DNA from: WHSV01 sp050694055
GTDB taxonomy: Bacteria; Actinomycetota; CADDZG01; WHSQ01
Direction of reading: 5' to 3'
DNA: 64,000 nt
Assembly (NCBI GenBank): GCA_050694055.1
Contig: JBOGWX010000035.1
Location: 1-64,000, forward strand
The notes beneath the pieces were generated by a model. It was given only the letters and a program-made list of their open reading frames with translations. It made no database searches and was not told where the DNA came from. Positions 40,934 to 49,678 of this stretch are shown here, piece by piece (position 1 is the stretch's first letter; every line of letters starts with the position of its first letter). A program made the translations under genes and the position numbers.

Positions 40934-41386
40934 ATGGCGGTCGGGCAAATAGCTGAAGCAATAGGAAAAGGACTACTCGCGGGCGTGGCCGGAACCGCCG
41001 CGATCACCGCAACGACGATGGCGGACATGAGGATTCGGGGTCGCTCCTCGAGCGATGCACCGGCTCAGGCGCTGGAGAAGGTCGCTCGAGTTCAACCCGA
41101 GAGTGACGAGGCGCATCAACGACTCGCCAGCATCGCGCACTGGCAGTACGGAACGGCGTGGGGCGTCGCCCGAGGAGCCCTCGACCTCATCGGCGTAAGG
41201 GGGTCCGTAGCAACGGTTGCGCACTTCGGTCTGGTGTGGGGCGCCGCAATGGTCATGCTCCCTGCGCTGCGCATAGCGCCTCCGCCAACGCAGTGGGGCG
41301 CGAAGGAGCTAGTGATCGACGGCGCCAACCACTTCGCTTACGCGGTCACGGCCGGCCGGGCCTACGAGGCCCTCGACGGGCGCTGA
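40934..41386 (+). CDS. Conserved membrane-associated protein of unknown function
   Basis: A 150-residue protein, ATG 40934 with GGGAGAG upstream. It has an N-terminal Gly/Ala helix (GLLAGVAGTAAITATTMADM), a soluble stretch, then two more hydrophobic segments (VARGALDLIGV, VAHFGLVWGAAMVMLPALRIA). The WGxA...P...H pattern resembles small proteins of DUF1440/YagU type, but I am not sure. It is convergent with the HAD gene at 41395. Confidence 0.65.
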   Translation: MAVGQIAEAIGKGLLAGVAGTAAITATTMADMRIRGRSSSDAPAQALEKVARVQPESDEAHQRLASIAHWQYGTAWGVARGALDLIGVRGSVATVAHFGLVWGAAMVMLPALRIAPPPTQWGAKELVIDGANHFAYAVTAGRAYEALDGR

Positions 41387-41394
41387 GCAACCCC

Positions 41395-42051
41395 TCACGA
41401 CAAGCCCAGAGGGGTTCGATCGAGCTCACCACGTAGCTCGACCAGTGAATGAAACACGGCCATCGCGCCGGCCTCGCGAAGCTCGGTCTCCGAGAATCCT
41501 CCAGTGAGAACGCCGATCGTGGGAACCCCGGCACGCGCCGCCGCCTCGCAATCAAAGGTGGAGTCTCCCACCATGGTGGCGTCTCTCGCGCCTATCTTCT
41601 TCATGGCCGCAACAACGAGATCCGGTGCCGGCTTCGTTGACTCGACGTCGGCCGAACTCGTCCACGCGTCGCACAGCTCGCGTGCGTCGAGCATGTCGAG
41701 GTAGTGATCGAGCTCTTCCTGCTTGGCCGAGCTGGCCAGAACGACCTGGTGACCCCGGTCTTTCAGGAACGCGAGCAGCCCGTGGGCGCCTTCCATCGGC
41801 TCGACCTCATCGATGAGCTCCCCGTACAGCTTCTTCTCCGCCGCACGAATGGCGTCGCCCACTCGGTGCTCAACCTCGTCCCCCGCTACCGCCTTGACGA
41901 GATTGTCCCCGCCCATCCCAATGTGTCTGTGGATTCGCCAGAGCGGGCGAATAACCTCATGCATGCGCAGGGCGCGGTACCACGCGATTGCGTGCTGATA
42001 GTTTGTGTCTACGAGAGTGCCATCGACATCGAGAATCGCTGCTGGGAGCAT
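41395..42051 (-). CDS. HAD-superfamily hydrolase, phosphoglycolate-phosphatase-like
   Basis: A 218-residue HAD-IA enzyme with complete motifs: I ILDVDGTLVDTN, II VVLASSAKQ, III Lys in ESTKPAPD, IV MVGDSTFDCEAAARAG. A helical cap lies between motifs I and II. The sequence resembles Gph/beta-phosphoglucomutase-like phosphatases; the substrate is uncertain. GGAAGG lies 8 bases before the ATG. It is divergent from the eRF1-like gene. Confidence 0.88.
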   Translation of the reverse strand: MLPAAILDVDGTLVDTNYQHAIAWYRALRMHEVIRPLWRIHRHIGMGGDNLVKAVAGDEVEHRVGDAIRAAEKKLYGELIDEVEPMEGAHGLLAFLKDRGHQVVLASSAKQEELDHYLDMLDARELCDAWTSSADVESTKPAPDLVVAAMKKIGARDATMVGDSTFDCEAAARAGVPTIGVLTGGFSETELREAGAMAVFHSLVELRGELDRTPLGLS

Positions 42052-42218
42052 GGACCGGTCCTTCCTGCGAGGGTCGTTAGTCCCTTTCCCGGTCCGAACA
42101 CAGCTAACCCCTCTCGACGAGAGCTCCTGCGTCGGTTCACCCCGGACCGGGTAGGAGGCACGGCATAACCGTAGCGACGATCAAACGTAGATCGGCGACA
42201 GAAGGAGGCCGGAGACGC

Positions 42219-43421
42219 ATGCGATTGACGCGCGAAGACGTACGGGCGTTTCTCAATGAGGACCACGACACGGTCATCTCGATCTACATTCCCACGGAAA
42301 GGAAGGCCTACCAACCGGAACAGAACTCACTGGTCCTGCGCTCCGGCCTCCGCAGCTGCGCAGAACAACTCGAGGACCGCGGGCTCCGGCAACCCCAGAT
42401 CAAGTCGCTGCTATCGCCGCTCCACGACCTTCTCGACGACGGGGACTTCTGGCTACACCAACGCGAAGGACTTGCACTCTTTTGTTCCGACTCCAATCTC
42501 GAAACGGTGAAGCTTCCCTTCAAGCCGGTACAGAGCGTGAGAGTGGCCAAGGCTCCTCACCTCGTACCTCTTCTCGAAGGAGTAGCGACCGGTGAGCGTC
42601 ATGCGTTGCTGGCTGTGAGCCAGGACGGCCTTCGCTTGTTCTCGTGCACCAGGGATGAGATCGAGCAGATCGACATCGATGACCTCGAGATGCCTCGAAG
42701 TCTGGCCGAGGCCCTTCAGTACGACGATTTGCAGAAGCCGGAACTCAGTCATCATCCAACGACAGGACCTGGTCGCGCAGGCGGGGGCAAAGGCCCCGGT
42801 GGAGGCAGGAACGAGCGCCAGCACGCCTTCCACGGTCACGGAGAAGATGGCGAGGGACAGAAGTCGCAGATTGCCGGGTACCTACGACAGGTCGACGGTG
42901 CTCTGCAGACTCGACTGCACGACCTCGGCTCTCCGCCTCTTATTCTTGCCGGAGTGGATTACGTCACGGCGATCTACCGGGGCGTGACCAAGTACCCGGC
43001 CGTCGTTTCCCCTGCGGTGGAGGGCAACCCGGATGACCTCAGGCCGGACGAGCTCCACAGCCGCGCCCGAGAACTGTTGCACCGCCGCTGGTCGGCGAAG
43101 GTCAACGACGCGCGCTCCCGTTTCAATGAGCTGGCCGCCCGCGGACTTGCCACCGCACATCTGCGCGATGTGGTGGATGCTGCCGATATGGGACGCGTCG
43201 ATACGTTGCTGGTGAGGAAAGGATCATCCGCCTGGGGACGCCTGGACCCGCAGACGCGCTCCGTGACATTCGCCGACGAGGTCGAAGAGGCCGACGATTG
43301 GGATGACCTCATAGATCTAGCGGCTCGAAGAACACTGGCAAACGACGGCCGCGTCATGGTCCTGGAACCCGATCACATGATCGATGGCGACGCCGGCGCC
43401 GCGGCCATGCTGCGCTATTGA
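42219..43421 (+). CDS. Bacterial archaeo-eukaryotic release-factor-like protein (baeRF)
   Basis: A 400-residue protein that looks like a member of the bacterial eRF1-related (baeRF) families. It starts MRLTREDVRAFLNEDHDTVISIYIPTE, has DDGDFWLHQREGLALFCS and HALLAVSQDGLRLFSC (the eRF1 domain-2-like beta strands), a Gly/His-rich loop at about 180-215 in the place of the GGQ loop, and a C-terminal VDTLLVRKGSSAWGRLD of the Pelota/eRF1 domain 3 kind. The loop has several GG runs but no GGQ. Such proteins are proposed to act in ribosome rescue or hibernation. Confidence 0.8.
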   Translation: MRLTREDVRAFLNEDHDTVISIYIPTERKAYQPEQNSLVLRSGLRSCAEQLEDRGLRQPQIKSLLSPLHDLLDDGDFWLHQREGLALFCSDSNLETVKLPFKPVQSVRVAKAPHLVPLLEGVATGERHALLAVSQDGLRLFSCTRDEIEQIDIDDLEMPRSLAEALQYDDLQKPELSHHPTTGPGRAGGGKGPGGGRNERQHAFHGHGEDGEGQKSQIAGYLRQVDGALQTRLHDLGSPPLILAGVDYVTAIYRGVTKYPAVVSPAVEGNPDDLRPDELHSRARELLHRRWSAKVNDARSRFNELAARGLATAHLRDVVDAADMGRVDTLLVRKGSSAWGRLDPQTRSVTFADEVEEADDWDDLIDLAARRTLANDGRVMVLEPDHMIDGDAGAAAMLRY

Positions 43422-43494
43422 AGGAAGCCACCTAGCTGGGGCCGGAAGCCACTATGATCACATCCAGGGCGACCTTCATCAGCGGGGCGAAAAA

Positions 43495-44631
43495 GTGAGT
43501 CACTTTGAGGAAAGCACCGAGGCCCGCGCGGCGTTTTCGGACGCGCGGTTTCGCGCGCTCGTGCAGAAATCGTGCGACATCATCACCGTTATCGGACCGG
43601 ACATCACCGTTCTATACGTAAGCCCGTCGGTGGAATCGATCATGGGATATCACCCGTCGGACCTGGTGGGTAAAGCCGGCCTCGACTTCATTCATCCCGA
43701 AGATACCAATCTCGCAGCGCAGCGCCTCGGCGAGATTCTCGGACAACCAGGGTCGAGCGCGCTCCTGGAGCTTCGGGCGCGCCATGCCAACGGAGCGTGG
43801 CGCTGGCTCGAGGTCAACCTGCACAACCTGCTCCATGACCCCGATGTCGAGGGCATCGTGATCAATCAACGTGACATCACCGATCGGAAAGCCCTGGAAC
43901 TGCAGGCCAGGCAATTCCAGAAGATGGAGGCGATCGGGAAACTCTCGGGAGGTATCGCCCACGACTTCGGCAACCTCCTATCGGTCATCAGGGGGTGCGG
44001 GCAACTCCTTCAAGAGTTCCCGGACGAACGAAGATCGGAGTTGCTCGACGCCATCATGGAGGCGACTCAGAAGGGTGCTCAACTGACTCGCCGGCTGCTC
44101 GCCTTCTCCAGACAGTCTCCGTTTCATCTCGAAGAGCTACATCTTGGACGTGTTGTAAGCGGTATGGAGAGCCTGTTGCAGCTAAGGCTGGGTCCAGGCA
44201 TTGGACTCGACACGGTCGTGGAACCTGGTCTCTGGTCGATCAGAATCGATCGCTCGGAATGCGAGCAAATGCTGCTGAACCTCGCGGTAAACGCAAGTGA
44301 AGCACTGAGAGATGGTGGCTCGGTCCGCATCGTTATCGCCAATCAAGTCATCGATGAAGACGGCCGTTCCGAAGGTGACCCGGCTCCGGGGGCTTACGTT
44401 CGTCTGGTCTTCAGTGACACCGGCCCGGGGATCGAACCCGACCTCCTACCGAACCTCTTTGAGCCGTTCTTCACGACGAAGAAGGATAGCGGCGGTACCG
44501 GCCTGGGACTTGCAAACGTCCATTCGACCGTACTCAAAGCGGGCGGTCACATTGAGGTCGAGTCCGAACCCGGCGTCGGTACATCGTTCACCATTGAACT
44601 GCCGGCAATCACACCGTCGGAGGGTGGCTAG
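43495..44631 (+). CDS. PAS-domain sensor histidine kinase
   Basis: A 378-residue cytoplasmic kinase. One PAS domain (about 15-135, SCDIITVIGPDITVLYVSPSVE ... IVINQRDITDRK), then HisKA with the phospho-acceptor His156 in SGGIAHDFGNLLSVIRG, then HATPase: N box LLNLAVNASEAL, G1 FSDTGPGI, F box LFEPFFTTK, G2 GTGLGLA. There is no transmembrane segment. It resembles NtrB-like kinases with one-domain response regulators; the lone receiver at 7.2 kb is a conceivable partner but is far away. GTG 43495 is the likely start. Confidence 0.92.
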   Translation: MSHFEESTEARAAFSDARFRALVQKSCDIITVIGPDITVLYVSPSVESIMGYHPSDLVGKAGLDFIHPEDTNLAAQRLGEILGQPGSSALLELRARHANGAWRWLEVNLHNLLHDPDVEGIVINQRDITDRKALELQARQFQKMEAIGKLSGGIAHDFGNLLSVIRGCGQLLQEFPDERRSELLDAIMEATQKGAQLTRRLLAFSRQSPFHLEELHLGRVVSGMESLLQLRLGPGIGLDTVVEPGLWSIRIDRSECEQMLLNLAVNASEALRDGGSVRIVIANQVIDEDGRSEGDPAPGAYVRLVFSDTGPGIEPDLLPNLFEPFFTTKKDSGGTGLGLANVHSTVLKAGGHIEVESEPGVGTSFTIELPAITPSEGG

Positions 44632-44764
44632 GAGCGCGTGCTACCCGGGACCCCTGCCTTAAACGAGAAACCCGGGGCGCAGGTGGCCGGTTACCGAGCC
44701 ATTTGCCGAAAACCGCTCCGCACAGCAAACTGAGCTGGACGGTTCCTTCCTGCAGGAGGTGCGC

Positions 44765-45049
44765 GTGACCGATCTCTCTCGGCCGCGTTTCATTGCGGTC
44801 CTGGGGGCCGACCTGCTCTTCATCTGGGCGGTGTCCGAGCTGGGGGGGTGGGCCGGGTTCGGCTTGCTCTTCTTGGGCGTGATCCTTCTCGGCCTGTGCG
44901 CCCTGCGGTGGGGGGCCGACTCGCGCGACGGTCGTAACTGGACCAACGGCCGAGGGTTGACGGCCGGCACCAAGCAGGCAATCGACAAGGGATTCGTGGA
45001 CGACCAGATCACGCGCCTCGAACGTCAGTTTCATCCTGGGAGGAACTGA
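44765..45049 (+). CDS. Small two-helix membrane protein
   Basis: A 94-residue protein with AGGAGG 5 bases before GTG 44765, which fixes the start. Two hydrophobic segments (FIAVLGADLLFIWAVSEL and WAGFGLLFLGVILLGLCAL) are followed by a hydrophilic tail with conserved-looking GRGLTAGTKQAIDKGFVDDQI. I do not recognise the family. It ends 9 bases before the convergent ligase gene. Confidence 0.65.
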   Translation: MTDLSRPRFIAVLGADLLFIWAVSELGGWAGFGLLFLGVILLGLCALRWGADSRDGRNWTNGRGLTAGTKQAIDKGFVDDQITRLERQFHPGRN

Positions 45050-45058
45050 CTCGGGCCA

Positions 45059-46522
45059 CTAGGCCTCCGTTTCGAGAACGGCCGACACCTCGTCATAGAG
45101 CGCGTCGGCCTCCTCGGCTGAATCCGCGATGCAGACGGTGCCGAGCTTTCCGAATGGTCTCAGTGCGCCCAAGAGGTGAAGCGTCGCTCCGGTGCGACTG
45201 CGCCGGCTGAAAGCCAGGCCCCGTCGCTCGAGCACGTCGATCGCTCGCTCCGGCGTGTAGGCCCGATAGCGCTCGGACTTGAGGTTGTCGGAAGCGACGT
45301 AATGCTTCGACCTGCCACCGGCAACCAGTTCGCCCGTATTCTCATCCAGGCGACCATCCGTAACCATGCGCGCCATGAGGAAGGGGTGCGTCGTGCCCCC
45401 CATACGAAGGTTGATCTCGCCGAGATGAAGGTCGTACCCGGCACCGTCGGGCACACCCACGAAGTCGATCCCGAAGGATCCGATGACACCGACAGAGCCG
45501 AGCACGTCCGCCACCGATCTCCCATGCTCCATGATGTCCTTCCGGTAATCGGAGCCCGCCGGAAAGCGGCACCCCAGGTAGACCTGGTCGTCGGGCCCGC
45601 CAAGAATCTGATCGTGGGTGGATACGATCTCAACGAGCCCACCGGGCACCACTCGCAACTGCACGCTCGGCGAGATGAGCCGAGGGTCCCGGGCGAGTTG
45701 CTCGACGATCGCTCCCTCGGCTGCAATCTTGCTCGCGTAGCTCGCCCACGTCTCCTCCTCGGCACAGAACACCGTTCCGGAGGCGGTCAGCGGAGCGCGC
45801 AGGTCCTCGAGCTCGATGACCGCATTGCCCTGCCCCGAGAACCCGAGGTTGAGCTTGAGAACGACCGTCTCGAGCCCGGGTTCCTCGGCGCGCAGCTGGG
45901 TGACGGCCTCCTCGAGCTCGGCCACCGAAAAGAGGTCCTCCCGCCCGGGCAGGACGGGAACCTTCGCCTCGCGCGCCACCCGCCTGGAGCCGCTCTTCGA
46001 GCCGAGGGGGACCGACTCCGGCGACGGGCCGTACAGCGGGGTTCGGATGTGATCGGAGATGTCCCGTTCCCAGGGTGTGACGTTGAACGGAAGGATGTAG
46101 GCGTCATCGCGGCCCCCGGGATCCTCTCTCAGGGAGTCGAGAACCCCGGCGTGCTCCAGCAGCTTGGCCGAGAGAGCGCAGGGTCGCGGGTCATCGAGAG
46201 AGATCATCTGCAACCGCCTCCTGGCAGAAGCCGGATCGTCGAGAAACGAGAGGTAGTAGTCGACGATGACCGGGTCCACCGGCAGAGAGGTGACGAAGAT
46301 GATTCTCAGCTCGGGGTGGCGGAGCCAGAGCAGAACGAACAGCATTCGCTCCTCGTAGAAAGTGATGCCCACGATCTTGCGGAGCTCAGACTCCTTGAAG
46401 CTTATGGAGGGAACGACGACGATCGTCCCCCGTTCGAGCGTCTCGAGGCCGCGTCCTCGAAGGCGTTCTACGAAGGCGCGCTGGCGCCGGTCGAACTCGA
46501 CGTTCTGCGCGGTCGGAGACAT
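45059..46522 (-). CDS. ATP-grasp ligase, PGM1-like
   Basis: A 487-residue protein resembling the peptide ligase PGM1 of pheganomycin biosynthesis and its relatives of unknown function. N-terminal part: FVERLRGRGLETLERGTIVVVPSISF and EERMLFVLLWLRHPELRIIFVTS. ATP-grasp part: the Lys-rich strand VVLKLNLGFSGQGNAVIELE, PGGLVEIVSTHDQILGG, and the metal-binding HLGEINLRMGGTTHPFLMARM. It would join a carboxylate to an amine with ATP cleavage; natural substrate unknown. It is divergent from the sirtuin gene. Confidence 0.8.
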   Translation of the reverse strand: MSPTAQNVEFDRRQRAFVERLRGRGLETLERGTIVVVPSISFKESELRKIVGITFYEERMLFVLLWLRHPELRIIFVTSLPVDPVIVDYYLSFLDDPASARRRLQMISLDDPRPCALSAKLLEHAGVLDSLREDPGGRDDAYILPFNVTPWERDISDHIRTPLYGPSPESVPLGSKSGSRRVAREAKVPVLPGREDLFSVAELEEAVTQLRAEEPGLETVVLKLNLGFSGQGNAVIELEDLRAPLTASGTVFCAEEETWASYASKIAAEGAIVEQLARDPRLISPSVQLRVVPGGLVEIVSTHDQILGGPDDQVYLGCRFPAGSDYRKDIMEHGRSVADVLGSVGVIGSFGIDFVGVPDGAGYDLHLGEINLRMGGTTHPFLMARMVTDGRLDENTGELVAGGRSKHYVASDNLKSERYRAYTPERAIDVLERRGLAFSRRSRTGATLHLLGALRPFGKLGTVCIADSAEEADALYDEVSAVLETEA

Positions 46523-46587
46523 CAGCTCATCTTGCCCTCTTGCTCGTCGTGGCGTGACTAGTGGCGGTTGTGCGGTAGATAGAAGCC

Positions 46588-47349
46588 ATGAGGGCGACCA
46601 TCGAGCTAGCTGAGGTGGCGGGGTGGATCAGGGAGGCGCAGCGCGTGACCGCCCTCACGGGAGCCGGCATCTCGACGGATTCCGGCATTCCCGACTTTCG
46701 CGGACCAAACGGCGTGTGGACGAAAGACCCGAAGGCCGAGCGTCTCTCGCACATCCGGCACTATATGGCCGATCCAGAGGTGCGAGTGCTGGCGTGGCAG
46801 GGTCGCCTCAACCACCCCGCCTGGAAGGCCGAGCCGAACGGCGCGCACCGAGCGCTCACCGAGCTCGAGCGCAAGGGCCGGCTGCACACCCTCGTGACTC
46901 AGAACATCGACGGGCTTCACCAGCTCGCCGGCACCTCCGATGACATACTCATCGAAATCCACGGCACCATTCGAGAGGTCGTGTGCATGGCGTGCGCCGA
47001 GCGCGCCCCTATGCAGCGTGCCCTCGACCGAGTGCGCGCCGGAGAGGCCGACCCGCCCTGCCGATCGTGTGGCGGAATTCTCAAGTCGGCGACGGTCTCA
47101 TTCGGTCAGAGCCTCGACCCCATCGACCTCGATCGTGCCTCCGGCGAAGCGAGCCGAAGCGACCTCTTCCTCGCGCTGGGCACCTCGCTCGGCGTCTATC
47201 CGGTCGCCTACCTTCCGACCCGGACGCTCGAAAACGGGGGCCGGCTCGTCATCGTCAACGCCGAGCCGACGCCCTTCGACCGGCAGGCGACGGCGGTCAT
47301 CACCGGCCCGCTGGCGCAGGTCCTCCCGCGGCTGGTGGGGCTAGTCTAG
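46588..47349 (+). CDS. cobB: NAD-dependent protein deacylase (sirtuin)
   Basis: A 253-residue Sir2-family enzyme. NAD-binding motifs VTALTGAGISTDSGIPDFRGPNG and VTQNIDGLHQLAG, catalytic His in EIHGTIREV, a complete zinc site (CMAC ... CRSCGG), and ALGTSLGVYPVAYLP. It uses NAD to remove acyl groups from lysines. The spacing of residues after the zinc site differs somewhat from classic CobB (GGILKSATVSFGQSL), so deacylation preference is unclear. Confidence 0.93.
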   Translation: MRATIELAEVAGWIREAQRVTALTGAGISTDSGIPDFRGPNGVWTKDPKAERLSHIRHYMADPEVRVLAWQGRLNHPAWKAEPNGAHRALTELERKGRLHTLVTQNIDGLHQLAGTSDDILIEIHGTIREVVCMACAERAPMQRALDRVRAGEADPPCRSCGGILKSATVSFGQSLDPIDLDRASGEASRSDLFLALGTSLGVYPVAYLPTRTLENGGRLVIVNAEPTPFDRQATAVITGPLAQVLPRLVGLV

Positions 47350-47351
47350 CG

Positions 47352-47371
47352 GATAGCGTCTGCGCTATCAT
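47352..47371 (+). promoter_or_regulatory. Inverted repeat over a leaderless promoter (XRE gene)
   Basis: GATAGCG (47352-47358), 4-base spacer, CGCTATC (47363-47369) is a perfect inverted repeat. It overlaps TATCAT (47366-47371), a TANNNT box 8 bases before GTG 47380. The gene product has an XRE HTH, so this is a good autoregulatory operator candidate. Confidence 0.6.
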
Positions 47372-47379
47372 AGATTGAA

Positions 47380-47697
47380 GTGCACGCAGGACGGAGCCTC
47401 CGCTACGCTCGCCGACGCGCAGGACTAACACAGCGCGAGCTCGCTCGGCGGGCCCGCGTGCCGCAATCGACGGTCGGGCGCATCGAATCGGGTGCCATCG
47501 ATCCGCGTGCCTCGACGCTCGACCGACTGCTGAACATCTGCGGTTTCACTCTCGAGTCCACGGTGAGGCTCGGCGACGGGATCGACCGTACGCAGTTGCG
47601 AGGCCAGCTCGGACTCACCCCCCGACAACGCATCGAGTCCATGGCCGCTGCGGCCAACAACGTAAACAAGGCCCTCGAGCTCGTGCGCCGGCGATGA
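47380..47697 (+). CDS. XRE-family HTH regulator (probable antitoxin)
   Basis: A 105-residue protein with an N-terminal XRE helix-turn-helix: LRYARRRAGLTQRELARRARVPQSTVGRIESG, then a dimerisation part with STLDRLLNICGF and a C-terminal RQRIESMAAAANNVNKALE helix. It starts at GTG 47380, 8 bases after TATCAT, with no ribosome site. Its last bases overlap the nucleotidyltransferase start (ATGA). The pairing suggests a toxin-antitoxin-like module. Confidence 0.85.
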   Translation: MHAGRSLRYARRRAGLTQRELARRARVPQSTVGRIESGAIDPRASTLDRLLNICGFTLESTVRLGDGIDRTQLRGQLGLTPRQRIESMAAAANNVNKALELVRRR

Positions 47698-48194
47698 CGG
47701 AGTTCGATCCCTTGCGGATGATGAGAGTCCTCACCGAACATGGCGTTCGGTACGTGGTCATCGGCGGCATGGCCGGGATCTCACACGGCTCGAATCTGAT
47801 CACGATCGATCTCGACATATGCCACGATCGCTCTCTAGAGAACCTCGAGCGCCTCGCTTCCGCGCTGCAGGCTATGGGCGCGCGCCTGCGAGGAGTCGAC
47901 GAGGACGTGTCCTTTCTTCTCGACGCCCGATCCTTGCGTGCAGGAGACAGTTTTACCTTTACGACCGACGCGGGTGACCTCGATTGCCTCGGGACGCCTT
48001 CGGGCACCGAAGGCTACGAGGACCTTGCCCGCAGCTCCAACGAAGTAGATCTCGATGGGGTTGTCGTGCGGATAACCTCGCTCAATGACCTCATGCGCAT
48101 GAAACGGGCGGCCGGACGCCCTCAGGACCGCATCGCACTCGAGATACTGGGCGCATTGCGCGACGAAATCGAGCGCCGGGACACCGAGCCCTAG
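47694..48194 (+). CDS. Nucleotidyltransferase-domain protein (probable toxin)
   Basis: A 166-residue protein with the DNA polymerase beta-like nucleotidyltransferase core: VIGGMAGISHGSNLITIDLDICHD, where the two Asp are metal ligands, and a downstream strand with DLDGVVVRITSLNDLMRMKRAAGR. It resembles the nucleotidyl-transferase of AbiEii/MNT-type systems. It is translationally coupled to the XRE protein. In related systems the enzyme modifies tRNA or a partner protein; the target here is not known. Confidence 0.8.
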   Translation: MTEFDPLRMMRVLTEHGVRYVVIGGMAGISHGSNLITIDLDICHDRSLENLERLASALQAMGARLRGVDEDVSFLLDARSLRAGDSFTFTTDAGDLDCLGTPSGTEGYEDLARSSNEVDLDGVVVRITSLNDLMRMKRAAGRPQDRIALEILGALRDEIERRDTEP

Positions 48195-48240
48195 CAGACA
48201 ACAGAACCCTCGGATGGCACCCAGACAAGGATCGTTGTTG

Positions 48241-48322
48241 TGGCGGGAGGAGGATTCGAACCTCCGTAGGCTGAGCCGACGACTTTACAGGCCGCTCCCT
48301 TTGGCCACTCGGGCATCCCGCC
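48241..48322 (-). tRNA. tRNA-Tyr (anticodon GTA)
   Basis: 82 bases with acceptor GGCGGGA/TCCCGCC, D-arm with CCGAGTGG, anticodon loop CTGTAAA, a long variable arm (GTCGGCTCAGCCTAC region) as required for class II tRNAs, T-arm GGAGG-TTCGAAT-CCTCC, discriminator A. CCA is not encoded. Anticodon GTA reads Tyr. Confidence 0.93.
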
Positions 48323-48404
48323 GGGGAAAAGGGCGCCGCGACAATGCGCTGCGCCCAGAGAATAACGGACCTTCCAATAGGCCGTACCTACTCGAGGGTC
48401 GTGC

Positions 48405-49667
48405 CTACTCGCTCGCTCGGCGGTCCTCGCTCGACCCGGACTCCTGCAGGATCGCATCGAGCTGGTCGCTTGCGTCGGACGGGTCGTCGAATTCTTCCTC
48501 GCTCGAGGCAAGGTCCGCAGCGTAGGGGTCAAACCCTCCCTCGTAGAGATTGCTCGAGAGCGCGGCCATGAGCGCGCTCTGCGCCACGCCGAAGGCTCCG
48601 GTGGCCGGCGATCCGGCGGATCCGAGCAACGACTCCGAGCCGTCCTCGAGCGTCGAGAGATCGGGCATGAACGAGTCGCCGAACCGGCGAGCGAGAGTCA
48701 AGCTCTCGATCTGCCGGACTCGCTCGCCCTGCACCTTCGTGATGGAGCTACCCGCGCGCTTCTCCGCCTGGTTGAGCCACTTGATCAGGGTTTCCTGCGG
48801 GTTACGAGCATCACCGCTCGTGTCGTAGAAGCCGAAGTGAACGTGGCTCGGCGTGCTGATCGCGTTTCCGGTGTTCCCGCAGTAGCCGATGATGTCGCCG
48901 GCGTGCACGGTGCTTCCTGCCCGGAACTCATCGTTGTTGAAGTCACTGAGGTGCGCGTAGTACCAGTAGCTCCCGTCCGAGCGGAAGAGCCGGGCGACCT
49001 TGCCGCCGAGGCCGGCGTCGCCGTAGTTGACGGTTCCCGTCTCGGTGGCGAGCACCGGATCACCGTAGCTGCAGAACACATCCTGGCCCTCGTGCGTGCG
49101 CACGATGGGACCGGGACCGTAGCGAGGTGCGCCCCAGGTGTCGGTCCACGCGGCCTTTCCTCCGATGATGAAGGGGGCATAGACCTCTCGCATGATCTTG
49201 TCGAGCGGCGCACCGAGTGCTCGCAACTCGTTGGCGACGCGCACGAGGTTGTCGGTCGTGTAGGAGCCGCCCATCGGCACGTAGGTTCCCTTCGAGGGCG
49301 CAGGCACGGGAGCGCTCTTCCCCGCGCCCGATCCCCCGGCACCGCCGGGCTTCTTCGGTTTGTCTGAGGAGGGTTCTTTCGATCCTCCGCCACCGCCGAT
49401 GGGGCCGGTTCCTCCTCCGCCGGCGTCCCCGCCGCCACCACCACCACCGCCGCCGCCGCCGCCCCCGTCATCGTCGTCGGGCAGTGGATCGGGGTCGGGT
49501 TCGGGGTCGGGCGTCTCGGAGGGCAGGATCGGCGGAATCGTGGGGGTGGGAAGGATTTGCGCGGCCTCGGCATCGGGAGCCACCACGCGCGATGCGGGGC
49601 GCGGCAGAAGGATGGAACCAAACAGAATGATGACAATGCCGATGATGATTCTTGCGCTGGCTTTCAC
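48405..49667 (-). CDS. M23-family peptidase (peptidoglycan endopeptidase-like)
   Basis: A 420-residue exported protein. Signal or anchor segment (ARIIIGIVIILFGSILLP), a Pro/Asp-rich linker, a run of glycines at about residues 68-80 and further Gly-rich sequence, then a LytM domain: HEGQDVFCSYGDPVLATETG (His and Asp metal ligands) and SHVHFGFYD (HxH). The C-terminal 120 residues are acidic and disordered-looking. It probably cuts cell-wall peptide cross-links. The start GTG 49667 has GGGG 3 bases upstream. Confidence 0.88.
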   Translation of the reverse strand: MKASARIIIGIVIILFGSILLPRPASRVVAPDAEAAQILPTPTIPPILPSETPDPEPDPDPLPDDDDGGGGGGGGGGGGGDAGGGGTGPIGGGGGSKEPSSDKPKKPGGAGGSGAGKSAPVPAPSKGTYVPMGGSYTTDNLVRVANELRALGAPLDKIMREVYAPFIIGGKAAWTDTWGAPRYGPGPIVRTHEGQDVFCSYGDPVLATETGTVNYGDAGLGGKVARLFRSDGSYWYYAHLSDFNNDEFRAGSTVHAGDIIGYCGNTGNAISTPSHVHFGFYDTSGDARNPQETLIKWLNQAEKRAGSSITKVQGERVRQIESLTLARRFGDSFMPDLSTLEDGSESLLGSAGSPATGAFGVAQSALMAALSSNLYEGGFDPYAADLASSEEEFDDPSDASDQLDAILQESGSSEDRRASE

Positions 49668-49678
49668 TGCCCCATGAA

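Noticed and set aside
48214..48525. Frame across tRNA-Tyr
   Set aside because: It runs through a full tRNA gene and the end of the M23 gene; no protein similarity.
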